Assembly: GCA_022844005.1 (NCBI GenBank) | Contig: JALHMN010000013.1 | Location: 1-47,654 of the forward strand | Reading direction: 5' to 3' | DNA: 47,654 nucleotides | Source: a bacterium | GTDB lineage: Bacteria > Pseudomonadota > Alphaproteobacteria > Ferrovibrionales > Ferrovibrionaceae | Shown: in pieces, positions 18,276 to 27,217 of the stretch | How the letters are laid out: each line of letters opens with the position of its first letter | Numbering within the stretch: position 1 is the stretch's first letter | The notes under the pieces: model-generated | Databases searched by the model: none | Told to the model about the DNA's origin: nothing | What the model saw: only the letters and a program-made list of their open reading frames with translations | Program-made: the position numbers and the translations under genes

Positions 18276-20240
18276 ATGCGCAAGGTCCTGATCGCGGTAG
18301 GCGTCATCGTCGTACTGCTGATTGTCGCCGTCGTCGCGATCCCCTTCTTCGTGCCGGTGGAAACCATCAAGAATCAAGTCGTTGCCAGCGTGAAGGACTC
18401 GACCGGCCGCGATCTCGCCATCAAGGGCCCGGTGAAGCTGTCGGTGTTCCCGTCCCTCTCCGTCGATGTGCGCGACGTCGCCTTCGCCAATGCCGCTGGG
18501 GCCAGGAACAAAGAAATGGCCACGCTCGGGACGCTGCAGGTGGAGCTGAAGCTGTTCCCGCTGCTGGGCGGACGGGTCGAGGTGGACAAGTTCGTCCTGG
18601 TCGACCCGATCATCCATATCGAGGTGGACAAGGCCGGCAAGGGTAACTGGGTCTTCGGGAAGCCGGCCGCGGCGTCTTCCCCGGCATCGGGCGGCGGAGG
18701 CGGCGCTCCCTCCGAGATCGCCCTCGGCGATGTGCGCATCGAAAACGGCCTGCTCACCTATGACGATGCCCGCTCGGGCGCCAGCTACAAGATCGAAAAG
18801 CTGAACGTGACGCTCGACCTGCCCTCGCTTCAGGCCCCTTTCAAGGGCAAGGGGGACTTCGTCTACAACGCCAAGAAGCTCGACCTCGGCGTCGATGTGG
18901 GCAAGCTCAGCGACCTGATGGAGGGCCGGTCGACCTCGGTGGCGCTGTCACTCAATGGCGAGCCCATGAGGCTCGCCTTCAAGGGCAATGCGGCAACGGG
19001 CCCCGCCCTGAAGGTGGATGGCGATGTCGACCTCTCGGTGCCCTCGATCAAGGGGCTGGCCGCCTGGGCCGGCTCGCCGATCGAGGCGCGCGAGAAGACG
19101 ATGGGACCACTCGCCATCAAGGGCAAAGTCAGCGTAGCCGGCAGCCGCTACAGTTTCAGCGACGCGACAATCGACATCGACGAGATCAAGTCGAAAGGCC
19201 AGATGTCGGTCGATACGGCCGGCGCGAGACCCTCACTCAAAGGCAAGCTCGACATCGCCGCCCTCGATCTCAACCCCTATCTTCCGCCGGAATCCACCGA
19301 AAAGCCCGCCGCTTCAGGGGCGAGTGACTGGAGCAGCGATCCGATCGACCTGTCCGGCCTCAAGGCGGCCGATGCGGAGTTCGACCTGTCGGTCGGCAGC
19401 CTCAAGATACGCAAGATCGAGATCGGGAAAAGCGTGCTGGCAGCGGCACTTAAGGGTGGCCGCCTGCAGCTCGACCTGAAGGAAATGGCACTGTACGAGG
19501 GCACCGGCACTGGTCGGGTCGTGGCCGACGGTTCCGGCGCGGTGCCGGGGATCGAGAGCCAGTTCAAGATCCAGGGCGTGCAGCTGGCGCCGCTGCTGAA
19601 GGCCGCCGCCGACAGCGACAAGCTGTCCGGCAAGGGCTCGTTCGACGTAACCACCACGGGGCGCGGCAAGTCGCAGAAAGAGATCGTCTCCAGTCTCGCC
19701 GGCGGCGGCTCAATCGACTTCCGTGACGGCGCAATCAAGGGCTTCAATCTGGCTGAAATCGTGCAGATGGCACGCGACCTGAAAGGCGCCGTGACTGGCG
19801 CCGCCACCGGCGAGGCCAAGCAGACCGACTTCTCCGAGGTCACGGCGACTTTCAAGATCGCCAGCGGCATCGTCAGCAACGACGACCTGCAGATGAAATC
19901 GCCGCTGCTGCGCGTCACCGGCAAAGGCACGGTGGAGATGCCGCCGAAGACCATCAACTACCGCGTCGAGCCGAAGCTCGCCGCCACGACCAAGGGCCAG
20001 GGCGGCAAAGACGACGCCACGGGGATCACCATCCCTGTGATGATCAAGGGGCCGTGGCACAACATCTCGTATCAGCCCGACATGGCTTCGATCCTGAAGG
20101 ACGCCGCGACCGGGAAGGTGATGGAGAGCATCAAGGGCGCCGTGCCGATGCCCGGCGTGGGCGGCAGCAGCGGTTCGGGCAGCACCGGCGGCAGCACGTC
20201 GCCGCTGCCGACGAACCCGCTGAAGGGCCTGTTCAAGTGA
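18276..20240 (+). CDS. AsmA family protein
   Basis: Large inner-membrane-anchored periplasmic protein of the AsmA group, members of which are implicated in outer-membrane assembly and lipid transport between the membranes. 654 residues: an N-terminal membrane segment (about 4-26), the AsmA N-terminal domain with STGRDLAIKGPVKLSVFPSL, and a long beta-rich body with alternating hydrophobic pattern. The AsmA C-terminal domain begins near GKGSFDVTTTGRG and includes GSIDFRDGAIKGFNL. The tail is a Gly/Ser-rich linker and PTNPLKGLFK. GAGGGAG lies 7 nt before the ATG. It is divergent from mraZ and shares the control region with two LexA-type boxes. Exact substrate unknown. Confidence 0.9.
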   Translation: MRKVLIAVGVIVVLLIVAVVAIPFFVPVETIKNQVVASVKDSTGRDLAIKGPVKLSVFPSLSVDVRDVAFANAAGARNKEMATLGTLQVELKLFPLLGGRVEVDKFVLVDPIIHIEVDKAGKGNWVFGKPAAASSPASGGGGGAPSEIALGDVRIENGLLTYDDARSGASYKIEKLNVTLDLPSLQAPFKGKGDFVYNAKKLDLGVDVGKLSDLMEGRSTSVALSLNGEPMRLAFKGNAATGPALKVDGDVDLSVPSIKGLAAWAGSPIEAREKTMGPLAIKGKVSVAGSRYSFSDATIDIDEIKSKGQMSVDTAGARPSLKGKLDIAALDLNPYLPPESTEKPAASGASDWSSDPIDLSGLKAADAEFDLSVGSLKIRKIEIGKSVLAAALKGGRLQLDLKEMALYEGTGTGRVVADGSGAVPGIESQFKIQGVQLAPLLKAAADSDKLSGKGSFDVTTTGRGKSQKEIVSSLAGGGSIDFRDGAIKGFNLAEIVQMARDLKGAVTGAATGEAKQTDFSEVTATFKIASGIVSNDDLQMKSPLLRVTGKGTVEMPPKTINYRVEPKLAATTKGQGGKDDATGITIPVMIKGPWHNISYQPDMASILKDAATGKVMESIKGAVPMPGVGGSSGSGSTGGSTSPLPTNPLKGLFK

Positions 20241-20282
20241 TCGCCGTCCAGGGATCGGACCAGCATTGAACCGTCCTTCACC

Positions 20283-21032
20283 GTGACCACGGTTCCGCCG
20301 ACCGGCTTGTGGGTCGCCACGCCCTGCTACGGCAACATGGTGACCCAGCAGTACCTGAAGTCGGTCCTGAAACTGCAACGGGCATGCCTGGAACGCGGCC
20401 TGCCCGTCGCGGTCGACACGCTGGGGAACGAGAGCCTGGTCACCCGGGCCCGCAACACCCTGGTCGCCACCTTCCTCGACCGGCCCGCCTTCAGTCACAT
20501 GCTGTTCATCGACAGCGACATCGGCTTCGAGCCGGAGGCGGTGTTCCGGATGCTGGAGAGCGGGCACGAGGTGGTCGGCGGCATCTATCCGATCAAGTGG
20601 CTGGACTGGGGGCGTATCGCCGGCGCGGCCCGGGCCGGCCACCCCAACCCCGAACCCGCCTCGCTGCACTACGCCGTCGATTTCGAGGGCGGGCAGATCA
20701 AGGGCGAGAAGGGATTCGCCCGCGCCCGCTATGTCGCCACCGGTTTCCTGATGATCGCGCGGCCGGCGCTGGAGCGGCTGCGCGAGGCGCTGCCCGACCA
20801 CAAGATCAACGTGACGCATGTCGCCGGCCTGCCGCCGTCGGAGAACCACTACGCTTTCTTCGACACCATGATCGATCCCGAGACGCGGCAGTACCTGTCG
20901 GAGGACTACGCCTTCTGCAGGCGCTGGTCGGGCATCGGCGGCGAGATCTGGGTCGATCTGGCCAGCAAGCTCACCCATATCGGCAGCCACGCCTTTCAGG
21001 GCGACCTGTCGGCGGTCCTGCAGCGGCGGTGA
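20283..21032 (+). CDS. GT-A-type glycosyltransferase-like protein
   Basis: Probable cytoplasmic nucleotide-sugar-dependent glycosyltransferase; substrate not predictable. 249 residues from GTG at 20283. Landmarks are LWVATPCYGN at the N-terminus, MLFIDSDIGFEPEAV near residue 75-90 (a DxD-like metal-binding motif), GGIYPIKW, and SEDYAFCRRW with an acidic pair, as in the acceptor site of many GT-A enzymes. Starting at the ATG at 20337 would remove the first beta strand, so GTG is preferred. The stop overlaps the next gene's GTG in a GTGA junction, so the two are probably translated together. The family call is from fold motifs only. Confidence 0.7.
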   Translation: MTTVPPTGLWVATPCYGNMVTQQYLKSVLKLQRACLERGLPVAVDTLGNESLVTRARNTLVATFLDRPAFSHMLFIDSDIGFEPEAVFRMLESGHEVVGGIYPIKWLDWGRIAGAARAGHPNPEPASLHYAVDFEGGQIKGEKGFARARYVATGFLMIARPALERLREALPDHKINVTHVAGLPPSENHYAFFDTMIDPETRQYLSEDYAFCRRWSGIGGEIWVDLASKLTHIGSHAFQGDLSAVLQRR

Positions 21033-21538
21033 GCCAGGCAAGCTGGCGGAGGATGGCGGCGGCCGACCTGCCGGCCGTCGCCGCGATCGCCGCGCGGGTG
21101 CATCCGGCCTTTCCCGAGCGCCCGGAGATTTTCGCCGAGCGGCTGGCGCTGTTCCCGGAGGGCTGCTTCCTGGCCGAGGCGGCGGGCGAGCCCGCAGGCT
21201 ACGCCCTTGCGCATCCCTGGACCGATGGCGCGCCACCGGCCCTCGACACCCTGCTCCGGCACCTGCCCGAACGGCCCGACTGTCTCTACCTGCATGACGT
21301 GGCGCTTCTGGCGGCGGCGCGCGGATCGGGGCTGGGCCGGGCCCTGATCGAGCGCCTGCGGGCGCTCGCGCAACAACAGGCGCTGCCGCGCATCAGTCTC
21401 GTCGCGGTCAACAACTCGCAGGCCTTCTGGGCCAGACTCGGCTTCCAGGTGGCGACCCGCGGCGACCTCGCCGCCAAGCTCGCCAGCTATGGCGGGGATG
21501 CGCGCTACATGACGCGATCCTGTTCCCAGACGGCGTGA
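21029..21538 (+). CDS. GNAT family N-acetyltransferase
   Basis: Acetyl-CoA-dependent acyltransferase, substrate unknown. 169 residues from GTG at 21029. The acetyl-CoA pyrophosphate-binding segment DVALLAAARGSGLGRALIERL contains the R-G-x-G-x-G/A type loop, and the late motif NSQAFWARLGFQ matches the GNAT C-terminal beta-bulge/helix region. The start is set by the GTGA overlap with the preceding glycosyltransferase-like gene. The frame continues upstream through that gene without a stop, which is a shadow of it and not coding. Confidence 0.85.
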   Translation: MSQASWRRMAAADLPAVAAIAARVHPAFPERPEIFAERLALFPEGCFLAEAAGEPAGYALAHPWTDGAPPALDTLLRHLPERPDCLYLHDVALLAAARGSGLGRALIERLRALAQQQALPRISLVAVNNSQAFWARLGFQVATRGDLAAKLASYGGDARYMTRSCSQTA

Positions 21539-21575
21539 TAGCGTTCGTTGCTGTTCGCAGCGCAGGAGCGTCGTC

Positions 21576-21644
21576 ATGAGCATCTCCCGGGAGCCGGTTG
21601 CCGGAGTTGTAAGCACCGCGCCGGGAAGCCGGTTCCCGCCGTGA
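21576..21644 (+). CDS. Possible 22-residue upstream ORF
   Basis: A short frame (begins MSISREPVAGVV) has an AGGAG Shine-Dalgarno 8 nt before its ATG at 21576. It ends in TGA at 21642-21644, which overlaps the GTG start of the DUF4126 gene in a GTGA junction. The peptide has no recognisable domain. The gene behind it has no good ribosome-binding site of its own, so this may be a leader ORF used for translational coupling. Alternatively it is chance. Confidence 0.35.
   Translation: MSISREPVAGVVSTAPGSRFPP
21622..21638 (+). promoter_or_regulatory. Hairpin at the start of the DUF4126 gene
   Basis: A 6-bp perfect stem (CGGGAA/TTCCCG) with a 5-nt loop ends 2 nt before the GTG at 21641. It would hide the only purine-rich stretch in front of that start. 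A ribosome translating the 22-codon upstream frame would open it. The mechanism is inference. Confidence 0.35.
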
Positions 21645-22108
21645 CCCTGATCCTTCTTGCGATCCTGATCGGGGCCGTCGCCGGGTTGCGCGCGATGACG
21701 GCGCCCGCGGCCGTGAGCTGGGCGGCGCAGCTCGGCTGGCTCGACCTCGAAGGCAGCGCTCTCGCTTTCATGGGCTGGCGCTACACCCCCTGGGCATTTA
21801 GCCTGCTGGCGCTGGTCGAACTCGTCACCGACCAGCTGCCGACGACGCCGAGCCGCAAGGTCCCGGTGCAGTTCGGCGCCCGCATCGTCTCCGGCGCGCT
21901 TTGCGGCGCCGCGATCGGCGCGGCGGGCGGGATGCCGGCGGCGGGACTGATCGCCGGCGCGGCCGGCGCAGTGATCGGCACGCTGGCCGGTGCCTCGGTC
22001 CGGTCGATGCTCGCCGCCGCCTTCGGCAGCGACAGGCCGGCCGCCCTCGTCGAGGACGCCGTCGCCGTCATCGGCGCATTCCTGATCGTATGGGGAGCCA
22101 CGACATGA
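21641..22108 (+). CDS. DUF4126 family membrane protein
   Basis: Small integral membrane protein of unknown function. 155 residues from GTG at 21641. The family signature is clear at the N-terminus (GLRAMTAPAAVSWAAQLGWL) and in LVELVTDQLPTTPSRKVP. Two glycine/alanine-rich membrane segments follow (SGALCGAAIGAAGG and AGAAGAVIGTLAGA), then a C-terminal segment ending VIGAFLIVWGATT. A longer version starting at 21548 would add a charged, Cys-containing head in front of the first membrane segment and is less likely. The stop overlaps the next gene's ATG by 4 nt, suggesting it works with the flavoprotein. Confidence 0.8.
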   Translation: MTLILLAILIGAVAGLRAMTAPAAVSWAAQLGWLDLEGSALAFMGWRYTPWAFSLLALVELVTDQLPTTPSRKVPVQFGARIVSGALCGAAIGAAGGMPAAGLIAGAAGAVIGTLAGASVRSMLAAAFGSDRPAALVEDAVAVIGAFLIVWGATT

Positions 22109-23472
22109 GCAGGACCTTCGATGCCATCATCATCGGCGCGGGCCAGGCCGGGCCGCCGCTCGCCGGCCGGCTGACCGCGTCCGGGATGTCGGTCGCGCTG
22201 GTGGAGCGCAAGCAGTTCGGCGGTACCTGCGTCAATACCGGCTGCATGCCGACCAAGGCGCTGGTCGCCTGCGCGCGCGCCGCCCATGTCGCCCGCCGCG
22301 GCGCCGACTGGGGCGTCATGATCGACGGTGGCATCGGCATCGACATGACGCGCGTTCACGGGCGCGCCGACACCGTGGCGAGCAAGGCGCGCGGCAATGT
22401 CGAAACCTGGTTGCGCGGCATGAAGAACCTCACCGTGATCGAGGGCCATGCCCGCTTCGAGAGCCCGACCGAGATCCGCGCCGGCGGCGAGGTACTGAAG
22501 GCGCCCCGCATCTTCATCAATGTCGGCGGCCGCGCCGCGGTGCCCGACTTCCCCGGCATAGGCGAGGTGCCCTATCTCACCAACAGCTCGATCCTGGCGC
22601 TGAAGCGCCTGCCCCGTCACCTGGTGGTGGTGGGCGGCAGCTATATCGGCCTCGAATTCGCCCAGATGTACCGCCGCTTCGGCGCCGCCGTGACAATCGT
22701 GGAGAAGGGTCCGCGGCTGATCGGCCGGGAGGACGAGGATGTGAGCGACGCCATCCGCGACATCCTGGCCGCCGAAGGTATCGATATCCGCACGGGCGCA
22801 AGTTGCATCGGCTTCACCCGTCATGCGGACGGCGTCAGGGTCGGCATCGATGCCGGCAGCGAGGTGATCGGCAGCGACGTGCTGCTCGCGACCGGCCGGC
22901 GGCCCAATACCGACGATCTGGGCCTGGAGGCGGCCGGGGTCGCCCTGAACGATCGCGGCCATATCGAGGTCGACGACAGCCTCGCCACCTCCCAGCCGGG
23001 AATCTGGGCGATGGGCGACTGCAACGGCCGGGGCGCCTTCACGCACACGGCCTACAACGACTTCGAGATCGTGGCGGCGAACCTGCTCGACGGCGCCAGC
23101 CGGAAGGTCAGCGAGCGCATCCAGGGCTATGCGCTCTACATCGACCCGCCGCTCGGCCGCGCCGGGATGAGCGAGGCGGAAGCCCGGCGAAGCGGCCGTC
23201 CGATCCTCGTATCCAAGCGGCCGATGTCGCGGGTCGGCCGCGCGGTGGAGAAGGACGAGACCGCCGGTTTCATGAAGCTGGTGGCGGATGCGGAGACGAA
23301 GAAGATTCTTGGCGCCGCCATCCTGGGGGTGGAAGGCGACGAGGCCATTCACGCGGTGTTGAACCTGATGAACGCCGGCGCCACCTTCGAGGCCCTGCAA
23401 TGGGCCGTGCCGATCCATCCCACCGTCTCGGAACTGCTGCCGACGCTGGCCGGCGGGCTCGCGCCGGGCTGA
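22105..23472 (+). CDS. FAD-dependent pyridine nucleotide-disulfide oxidoreductase (mercuric reductase-like)
   Basis: Class I flavoprotein disulfide reductase related to MerA and dihydrolipoamide dehydrogenase. 455 residues from ATG at 22105. FAD-binding motif IIIGAGQAGPPLAGRL is at the N-terminus. The redox pair lies in GGTCVNTGCMPTK with Cys42 and Cys47. The NAD(P)H-binding motif VVVGGSYIGLEFAQMYRRFG is central, ATGRRPNTDDLGLE follows, and IHPTVSELLPTL near residue 437 supplies the His-Glu pair. It lacks the N-terminal heavy-metal domain and the C-terminal cysteine pair of true mercuric reductases, and no mer genes are nearby, so mercury reduction is unlikely. The natural substrate is unknown. 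Confidence 0.88.
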   Translation: MSRTFDAIIIGAGQAGPPLAGRLTASGMSVALVERKQFGGTCVNTGCMPTKALVACARAAHVARRGADWGVMIDGGIGIDMTRVHGRADTVASKARGNVETWLRGMKNLTVIEGHARFESPTEIRAGGEVLKAPRIFINVGGRAAVPDFPGIGEVPYLTNSSILALKRLPRHLVVVGGSYIGLEFAQMYRRFGAAVTIVEKGPRLIGREDEDVSDAIRDILAAEGIDIRTGASCIGFTRHADGVRVGIDAGSEVIGSDVLLATGRRPNTDDLGLEAAGVALNDRGHIEVDDSLATSQPGIWAMGDCNGRGAFTHTAYNDFEIVAANLLDGASRKVSERIQGYALYIDPPLGRAGMSEAEARRSGRPILVSKRPMSRVGRAVEKDETAGFMKLVADAETKKILGAAILGVEGDEAIHAVLNLMNAGATFEALQWAVPIHPTVSELLPTLAGGLAPG

Positions 23473-23578
23473 GCGGCGCCCCGGTCCGGGGGCGGTTCTC
23501 CGCGCGGAACCAGTCGCGATGTTTCCGGGTTCAGATGTTGATCCGGATCGTCACGCCGCCTTCCCAGGAGACCCGCCC

Positions 23579-25141
23579 TTGCACCGCCGCAACCTGCTCC
23601 GCGCCAGTCTGGCGCTTCCGGCGTTGGGGATGTCCTGGCCGATGGCGAGGGCCCTGGCTTCCGCGGAGGGCGCGATAGCGGCCAGCGGGACGACCGCGGG
23701 CGGCGAGGACGGCGCGACGCCCTTCGAGGCGGCGCATGTGCGCGACCTGGCGCGCAGTCTCGCCGCCGCTCCGTTCAAGCCCCGGGATACGACCCTCCCC
23801 GACCGCTTCGCGGCGATGAAGTACGACGCCTATCGATCGATCCGCTTCGTCCCAGACAAGGCCCTGTGGCGAACCGACAGACGCCTGTTCCAGGCACAGC
23901 TCTTCCATCGCGGCTTCCTCTACAAGGACCGCGTCGACATATACGAAGTGGCGAATGGAAGGGCGCGGCGCGTCCCCTATTCCAACGAGATGTTCACCGT
24001 CGCGGACCTGCCGATGAAGCCAGCCGGGGACCTGGGTTTCGCCGGCTTCCGGCTGCACACGCCGATGAACCGCCCCGACTATTTCGACGAAGTCTGCGCC
24101 TTCCTGGGTGCCAGCTATTTCAGGGCGGTGGCGAAGAACCAGATCTACGGCATCTCGGCCCGCGGCCTGGCGCTGAAGACGGCCGACAAGGGGGGCGAGG
24201 AGTTCCCGGGCTTTCGCGCTTTCTGGCTGGAGCGGCCGGCGCCGGGGAATTCTTCCATCGTCGTGCATGCGCTGCTCGACAGCGAGAGTGCCACGGCCGC
24301 CTTCCGCTTCAGTATCCGCCCGGGCGAGGCAACCGTCTTCGATGTGGCGATGGCGCTGTACCCGCGGGTCGACATCGCCCAGGCCGGCATCGCGCCCCTG
24401 ACCAGCATGTTCTATTTCGCCGCCCACGACCGGGACAACATCGACGATTTCCGCCCGGCCGTGCACGATTCCGACGGGCTGGCGATGAAGACCGGACAGG
24501 ACGAGCATCTGTGGCGCCCGCTCGCCAATCCGAAGAACCTGCAGGTCAGCACCTTCCGGGACCATAATCCGCGCGGCTTCGGCCTGCTGCAGCGCGACCG
24601 CAAGTTCACCAGCTACGAGGATCTGGAGGCGCGCTACGAACGCCGTCCGAGCCTGTGGGTGGAACCGATCGGCGATTGGGGCGAAGGCGACATCTTCCTG
24701 GTCGAGATTCCGACCCAGGGCGAGATCCACGACAACATCGTTTCCTTCTGGCGCCCACGCGCGCCGCTGCGGGCCAAGACCGAATACCTGTTCAACTATC
24801 GCCTGCACTGGTGCGCGGAGCCCCCCCATCGGGGTTCGCTCGCCGTCATAGAAAAAACGCGGATGGGAGCGAGCTGGAACAAGGACCGGCGCCTCGCCGT
24901 GATCGATATCCAGGGCGAGTCCCTTAAGGGCGTCCCGCCCGATGCCGGGCTGGTGGCCGAGGTCTCCTCGGACAAGGGCGGCATCGAGAACGTGGTTGCC
25001 CAGCCCAACCCCGAGACCGGGGGATGGCGTATCAGCTTCGAGCTGCCGGTCAAACCCAACCCCGTTCTGGAACTGCGGGCGCGGTTGATGGGCGAGAAAG
25101 GCACGCTGTCCGAAACCTGGCTCTATCGATGGACGCCCTGA
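23579..25141 (+). CDS. opgG: Periplasmic glucan biosynthesis protein OpgG/OpgD-like
   Basis: Periplasmic protein for making or modifying osmoregulated periplasmic glucans. About 520 residues from TTG at 23579, chosen because AGGAG lies 8 nt upstream and because it puts a twin-arginine-type signal (HRRNLLRASLALPALG) at the very N-terminus, as in OpgD-type members. An ATG at 23519 would add 20 residues unlike a signal. The OpgG domain runs through the rest: FEAAHVRDLARSLA, KYDAYRSIRF, ISARGLALKTADKGGEEFP, FWLERPAP, RDHNPRGFGLLQRDR and VEIPTQGEIHDNIV. The last 13 nt overlap opgH, so the pair is an operon. Confidence 0.92.
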   Translation: MHRRNLLRASLALPALGMSWPMARALASAEGAIAASGTTAGGEDGATPFEAAHVRDLARSLAAAPFKPRDTTLPDRFAAMKYDAYRSIRFVPDKALWRTDRRLFQAQLFHRGFLYKDRVDIYEVANGRARRVPYSNEMFTVADLPMKPAGDLGFAGFRLHTPMNRPDYFDEVCAFLGASYFRAVAKNQIYGISARGLALKTADKGGEEFPGFRAFWLERPAPGNSSIVVHALLDSESATAAFRFSIRPGEATVFDVAMALYPRVDIAQAGIAPLTSMFYFAAHDRDNIDDFRPAVHDSDGLAMKTGQDEHLWRPLANPKNLQVSTFRDHNPRGFGLLQRDRKFTSYEDLEARYERRPSLWVEPIGDWGEGDIFLVEIPTQGEIHDNIVSFWRPRAPLRAKTEYLFNYRLHWCAEPPHRGSLAVIEKTRMGASWNKDRRLAVIDIQGESLKGVPPDAGLVAEVSSDKGGIENVVAQPNPETGGWRISFELPVKPNPVLELRARLMGEKGTLSETWLYRWTP

Positions 25142-27213
25142 CCGGCATCGCGCCGCCAGCAGCGAGCCCGGTATCGGGTGAAGACGTCCGCCTGCGGGCG
25201 CTGCCTCCCGAAGCGCCGATCGGCATGCCGGTACAGTCGCTGTGGTCGCCTCCCCGCCGTGCGCCGGCACCGTCCGCCTCGCCGCGCCGGATCGGGCTGC
25301 GCCGCGCCTATGTTCTGGGCGGCACCATGGCGCTGGCGACAGCGGCTGCGATCGAAATGTACGATGTGCTGGCCGTCGGCGGCGTGACCATCTTGGAATC
25401 CATGGTGCTGGCACTTTTCGTAGCGCTGCACGCCTGGATTTCCTTCGCCTTCGTCAGCGCGCTGGCCGGCTTCTTCCGGCTGGTATCGGACGGCGGGCTC
25501 GGGCTCGGGATAGACCCGACCGGGCCGCTTCCCGATCTGTCGACCCGCACCGCACTCCTGATGCCGACCTACAACGAGGAACCCGCGCGCGTCGCCGCGG
25601 GCCTGCAGGCGATGCACGAATCGCTCGAGGCGACCGGCCGGCTCGCGCATTTCGACTTCTTCATCCTGAGCGACACCACCGATCCCGATGTCTGGATCGC
25701 CGAGGAATCGGCCTGGCTCGCCCTGCGCGAGCGCACCGGGGGACAGGTGCGCATCTTCTACCGCCATCGGGCCAGGAACATCGAACGCAAGGCCGGCAAC
25801 ATCGCCGACTGGGTCCGCCGCTTCGGCGGCGCCTATCCCCAGATGCTGATCCTGGATGCCGACAGCGTGATGGAGGGCGCCACCATCGTGCGCCTCGCCG
25901 CGGCGATGGAAAGCCATCCCGGAGTCGGGCTGATCCAGACCCTGCCCTTCATCGTCAACGGCCGGACCCTGTTCTCCCGCCTGCAGCAGTTCGCCAGCCG
26001 GGTCTATGGCCCGCTGATCGCGCAGGGTATCGCCTGGTGGCATGGCGCCGAGGGCAATTACTGGGGGCACAACGCGATCATCCGCACCCGCGCCTTCGCC
26101 GAGCAGGCGGGGCTGCCCGTGCTGAAGGGGCGCAAGCCCTTCGGCGGCCACATCATGAGCCATGATTTCGTCGAGGCGGCCCTGATGCGCCGCGCCGGAT
26201 GGGCGATCCACTTCGTCCCCGGCCTGGGCGGATCCTACGAGGAGAGCCCGCCATCGCTGCCGGAACTGGCGGCACGCGACCGCCGCTGGTGCCAGGGCAA
26301 CCTGCAGCATGCAGCCGTGCTGCCGGCGCGCGGCCTGCATTGGGTGAGCCGGCTGCACCTGCTGACCGGGATCGGGAGCTATCTGACGGCACCGCTTTGG
26401 CTGATCTTCCTGTCCGCCGGGATCGTGCTGTCGGCGCAGGCCTATTTCGTGGTGCCGGCCTATTTCAGCGCCGAGCCGAGCCTCTTCCCGACCTGGCCGG
26501 CGCAGGATCCGGTGCGCGCCATGTGGGTGTTCTGGGGCACGATGGCGCTGCTGTTGGCACCGAAGCTGCTCGGCTTCGTGGCCCTGCTGATCGACGGGGC
26601 GGCGCGCCGCGGGTTCGGCGGCGGGTTGCGCGCCCTGGTCGGTCTGCTGGCGGAGACACTGCTCTCGGGCCTGCTCGCGCCGCTCCTCATGCTGAACCAG
26701 TCGCGGGCGGTGTTCGACATCCTGCTGGCGCGCGACGCCGGCTGGCAGTCCCAGCAGCGCGACGGCGGCGGCGCCACCTTGCGGCTGGTGGTCCGCCGCT
26801 ATCTGCCCCACACGCTGATCGGCCTGCTGCTGGCCGCCGGTTCACATCTCGTATCGGCACCGCTGCTGTTCTGGATGTCGCCGATCATCGCCGGCCTGGT
26901 GCTGGCGATTCCGCTGGTCCTGCTGACCGGCCTGCGCGCCGACGGATGGCTGCTGGCCACCCCGGAGGAAGCCTCTCCGCCGCCGGTCCTCGCCCGCTAC
27001 ACCGTGTTGCGCCAGGCCCTGGCGGAGGAGGCGCTGGATGCATTGACGCGGCTGCGCGCCGACCGGAACCTGCTGGCGGCGCACCGGTCGCTGCTGCCCC
27101 GCGCAACCACTTTCGAAGAAGCGCGCAGCACGCTTTCGAAGCCGGAAGCCATGGCGCTGGTCAGCGACCCGGCGGCGCTGGATCGCCTGATGACGCTTCC
27201 GAACGAGCGTTGA
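25129..27213 (+). CDS. opgH: Glucans biosynthesis glucosyltransferase OpgH (MdoH)
   Basis: Inner-membrane GT2 enzyme that polymerises the glucan backbone of osmoregulated periplasmic glucans from UDP-glucose. 694 residues from ATG at 25129, which overlaps opgG by 13 nt; the frame is open further up inside opgG. A cytoplasmic head with Pro/Ala-rich sequence is followed by two membrane segments, then the catalytic domain with LLMPTYNEEPARV, SDTTDPDVW, LILDADSVM near residue 243 and DRRWCQGNLQH near residue 384 (the Q/R-x-x-R-W type motif). About five further membrane segments and a C-terminal tail follow. EGNYWGHNAIIR and GGHIMSHDFVEAALMRRAGW are strongly characteristic of OpgH. Confidence 0.95.
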   Translation: MDALTGIAPPAASPVSGEDVRLRALPPEAPIGMPVQSLWSPPRRAPAPSASPRRIGLRRAYVLGGTMALATAAAIEMYDVLAVGGVTILESMVLALFVALHAWISFAFVSALAGFFRLVSDGGLGLGIDPTGPLPDLSTRTALLMPTYNEEPARVAAGLQAMHESLEATGRLAHFDFFILSDTTDPDVWIAEESAWLALRERTGGQVRIFYRHRARNIERKAGNIADWVRRFGGAYPQMLILDADSVMEGATIVRLAAAMESHPGVGLIQTLPFIVNGRTLFSRLQQFASRVYGPLIAQGIAWWHGAEGNYWGHNAIIRTRAFAEQAGLPVLKGRKPFGGHIMSHDFVEAALMRRAGWAIHFVPGLGGSYEESPPSLPELAARDRRWCQGNLQHAAVLPARGLHWVSRLHLLTGIGSYLTAPLWLIFLSAGIVLSAQAYFVVPAYFSAEPSLFPTWPAQDPVRAMWVFWGTMALLLAPKLLGFVALLIDGAARRGFGGGLRALVGLLAETLLSGLLAPLLMLNQSRAVFDILLARDAGWQSQQRDGGGATLRLVVRRYLPHTLIGLLLAAGSHLVSAPLLFWMSPIIAGLVLAIPLVLLTGLRADGWLLATPEEASPPPVLARYTVLRQALAEEALDALTRLRADRNLLAAHRSLLPRATTFEEARSTLSKPEAMALVSDPAALDRLMTLPNER

Positions 27214-27217
27214 GCAG

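Noticed and set aside
21543-21556. GTTC-N6-GTTC near the end of the GNAT gene as another LexA box
   Set aside because: The spacer is 6, not 7, and the site has no promoter-like setting.
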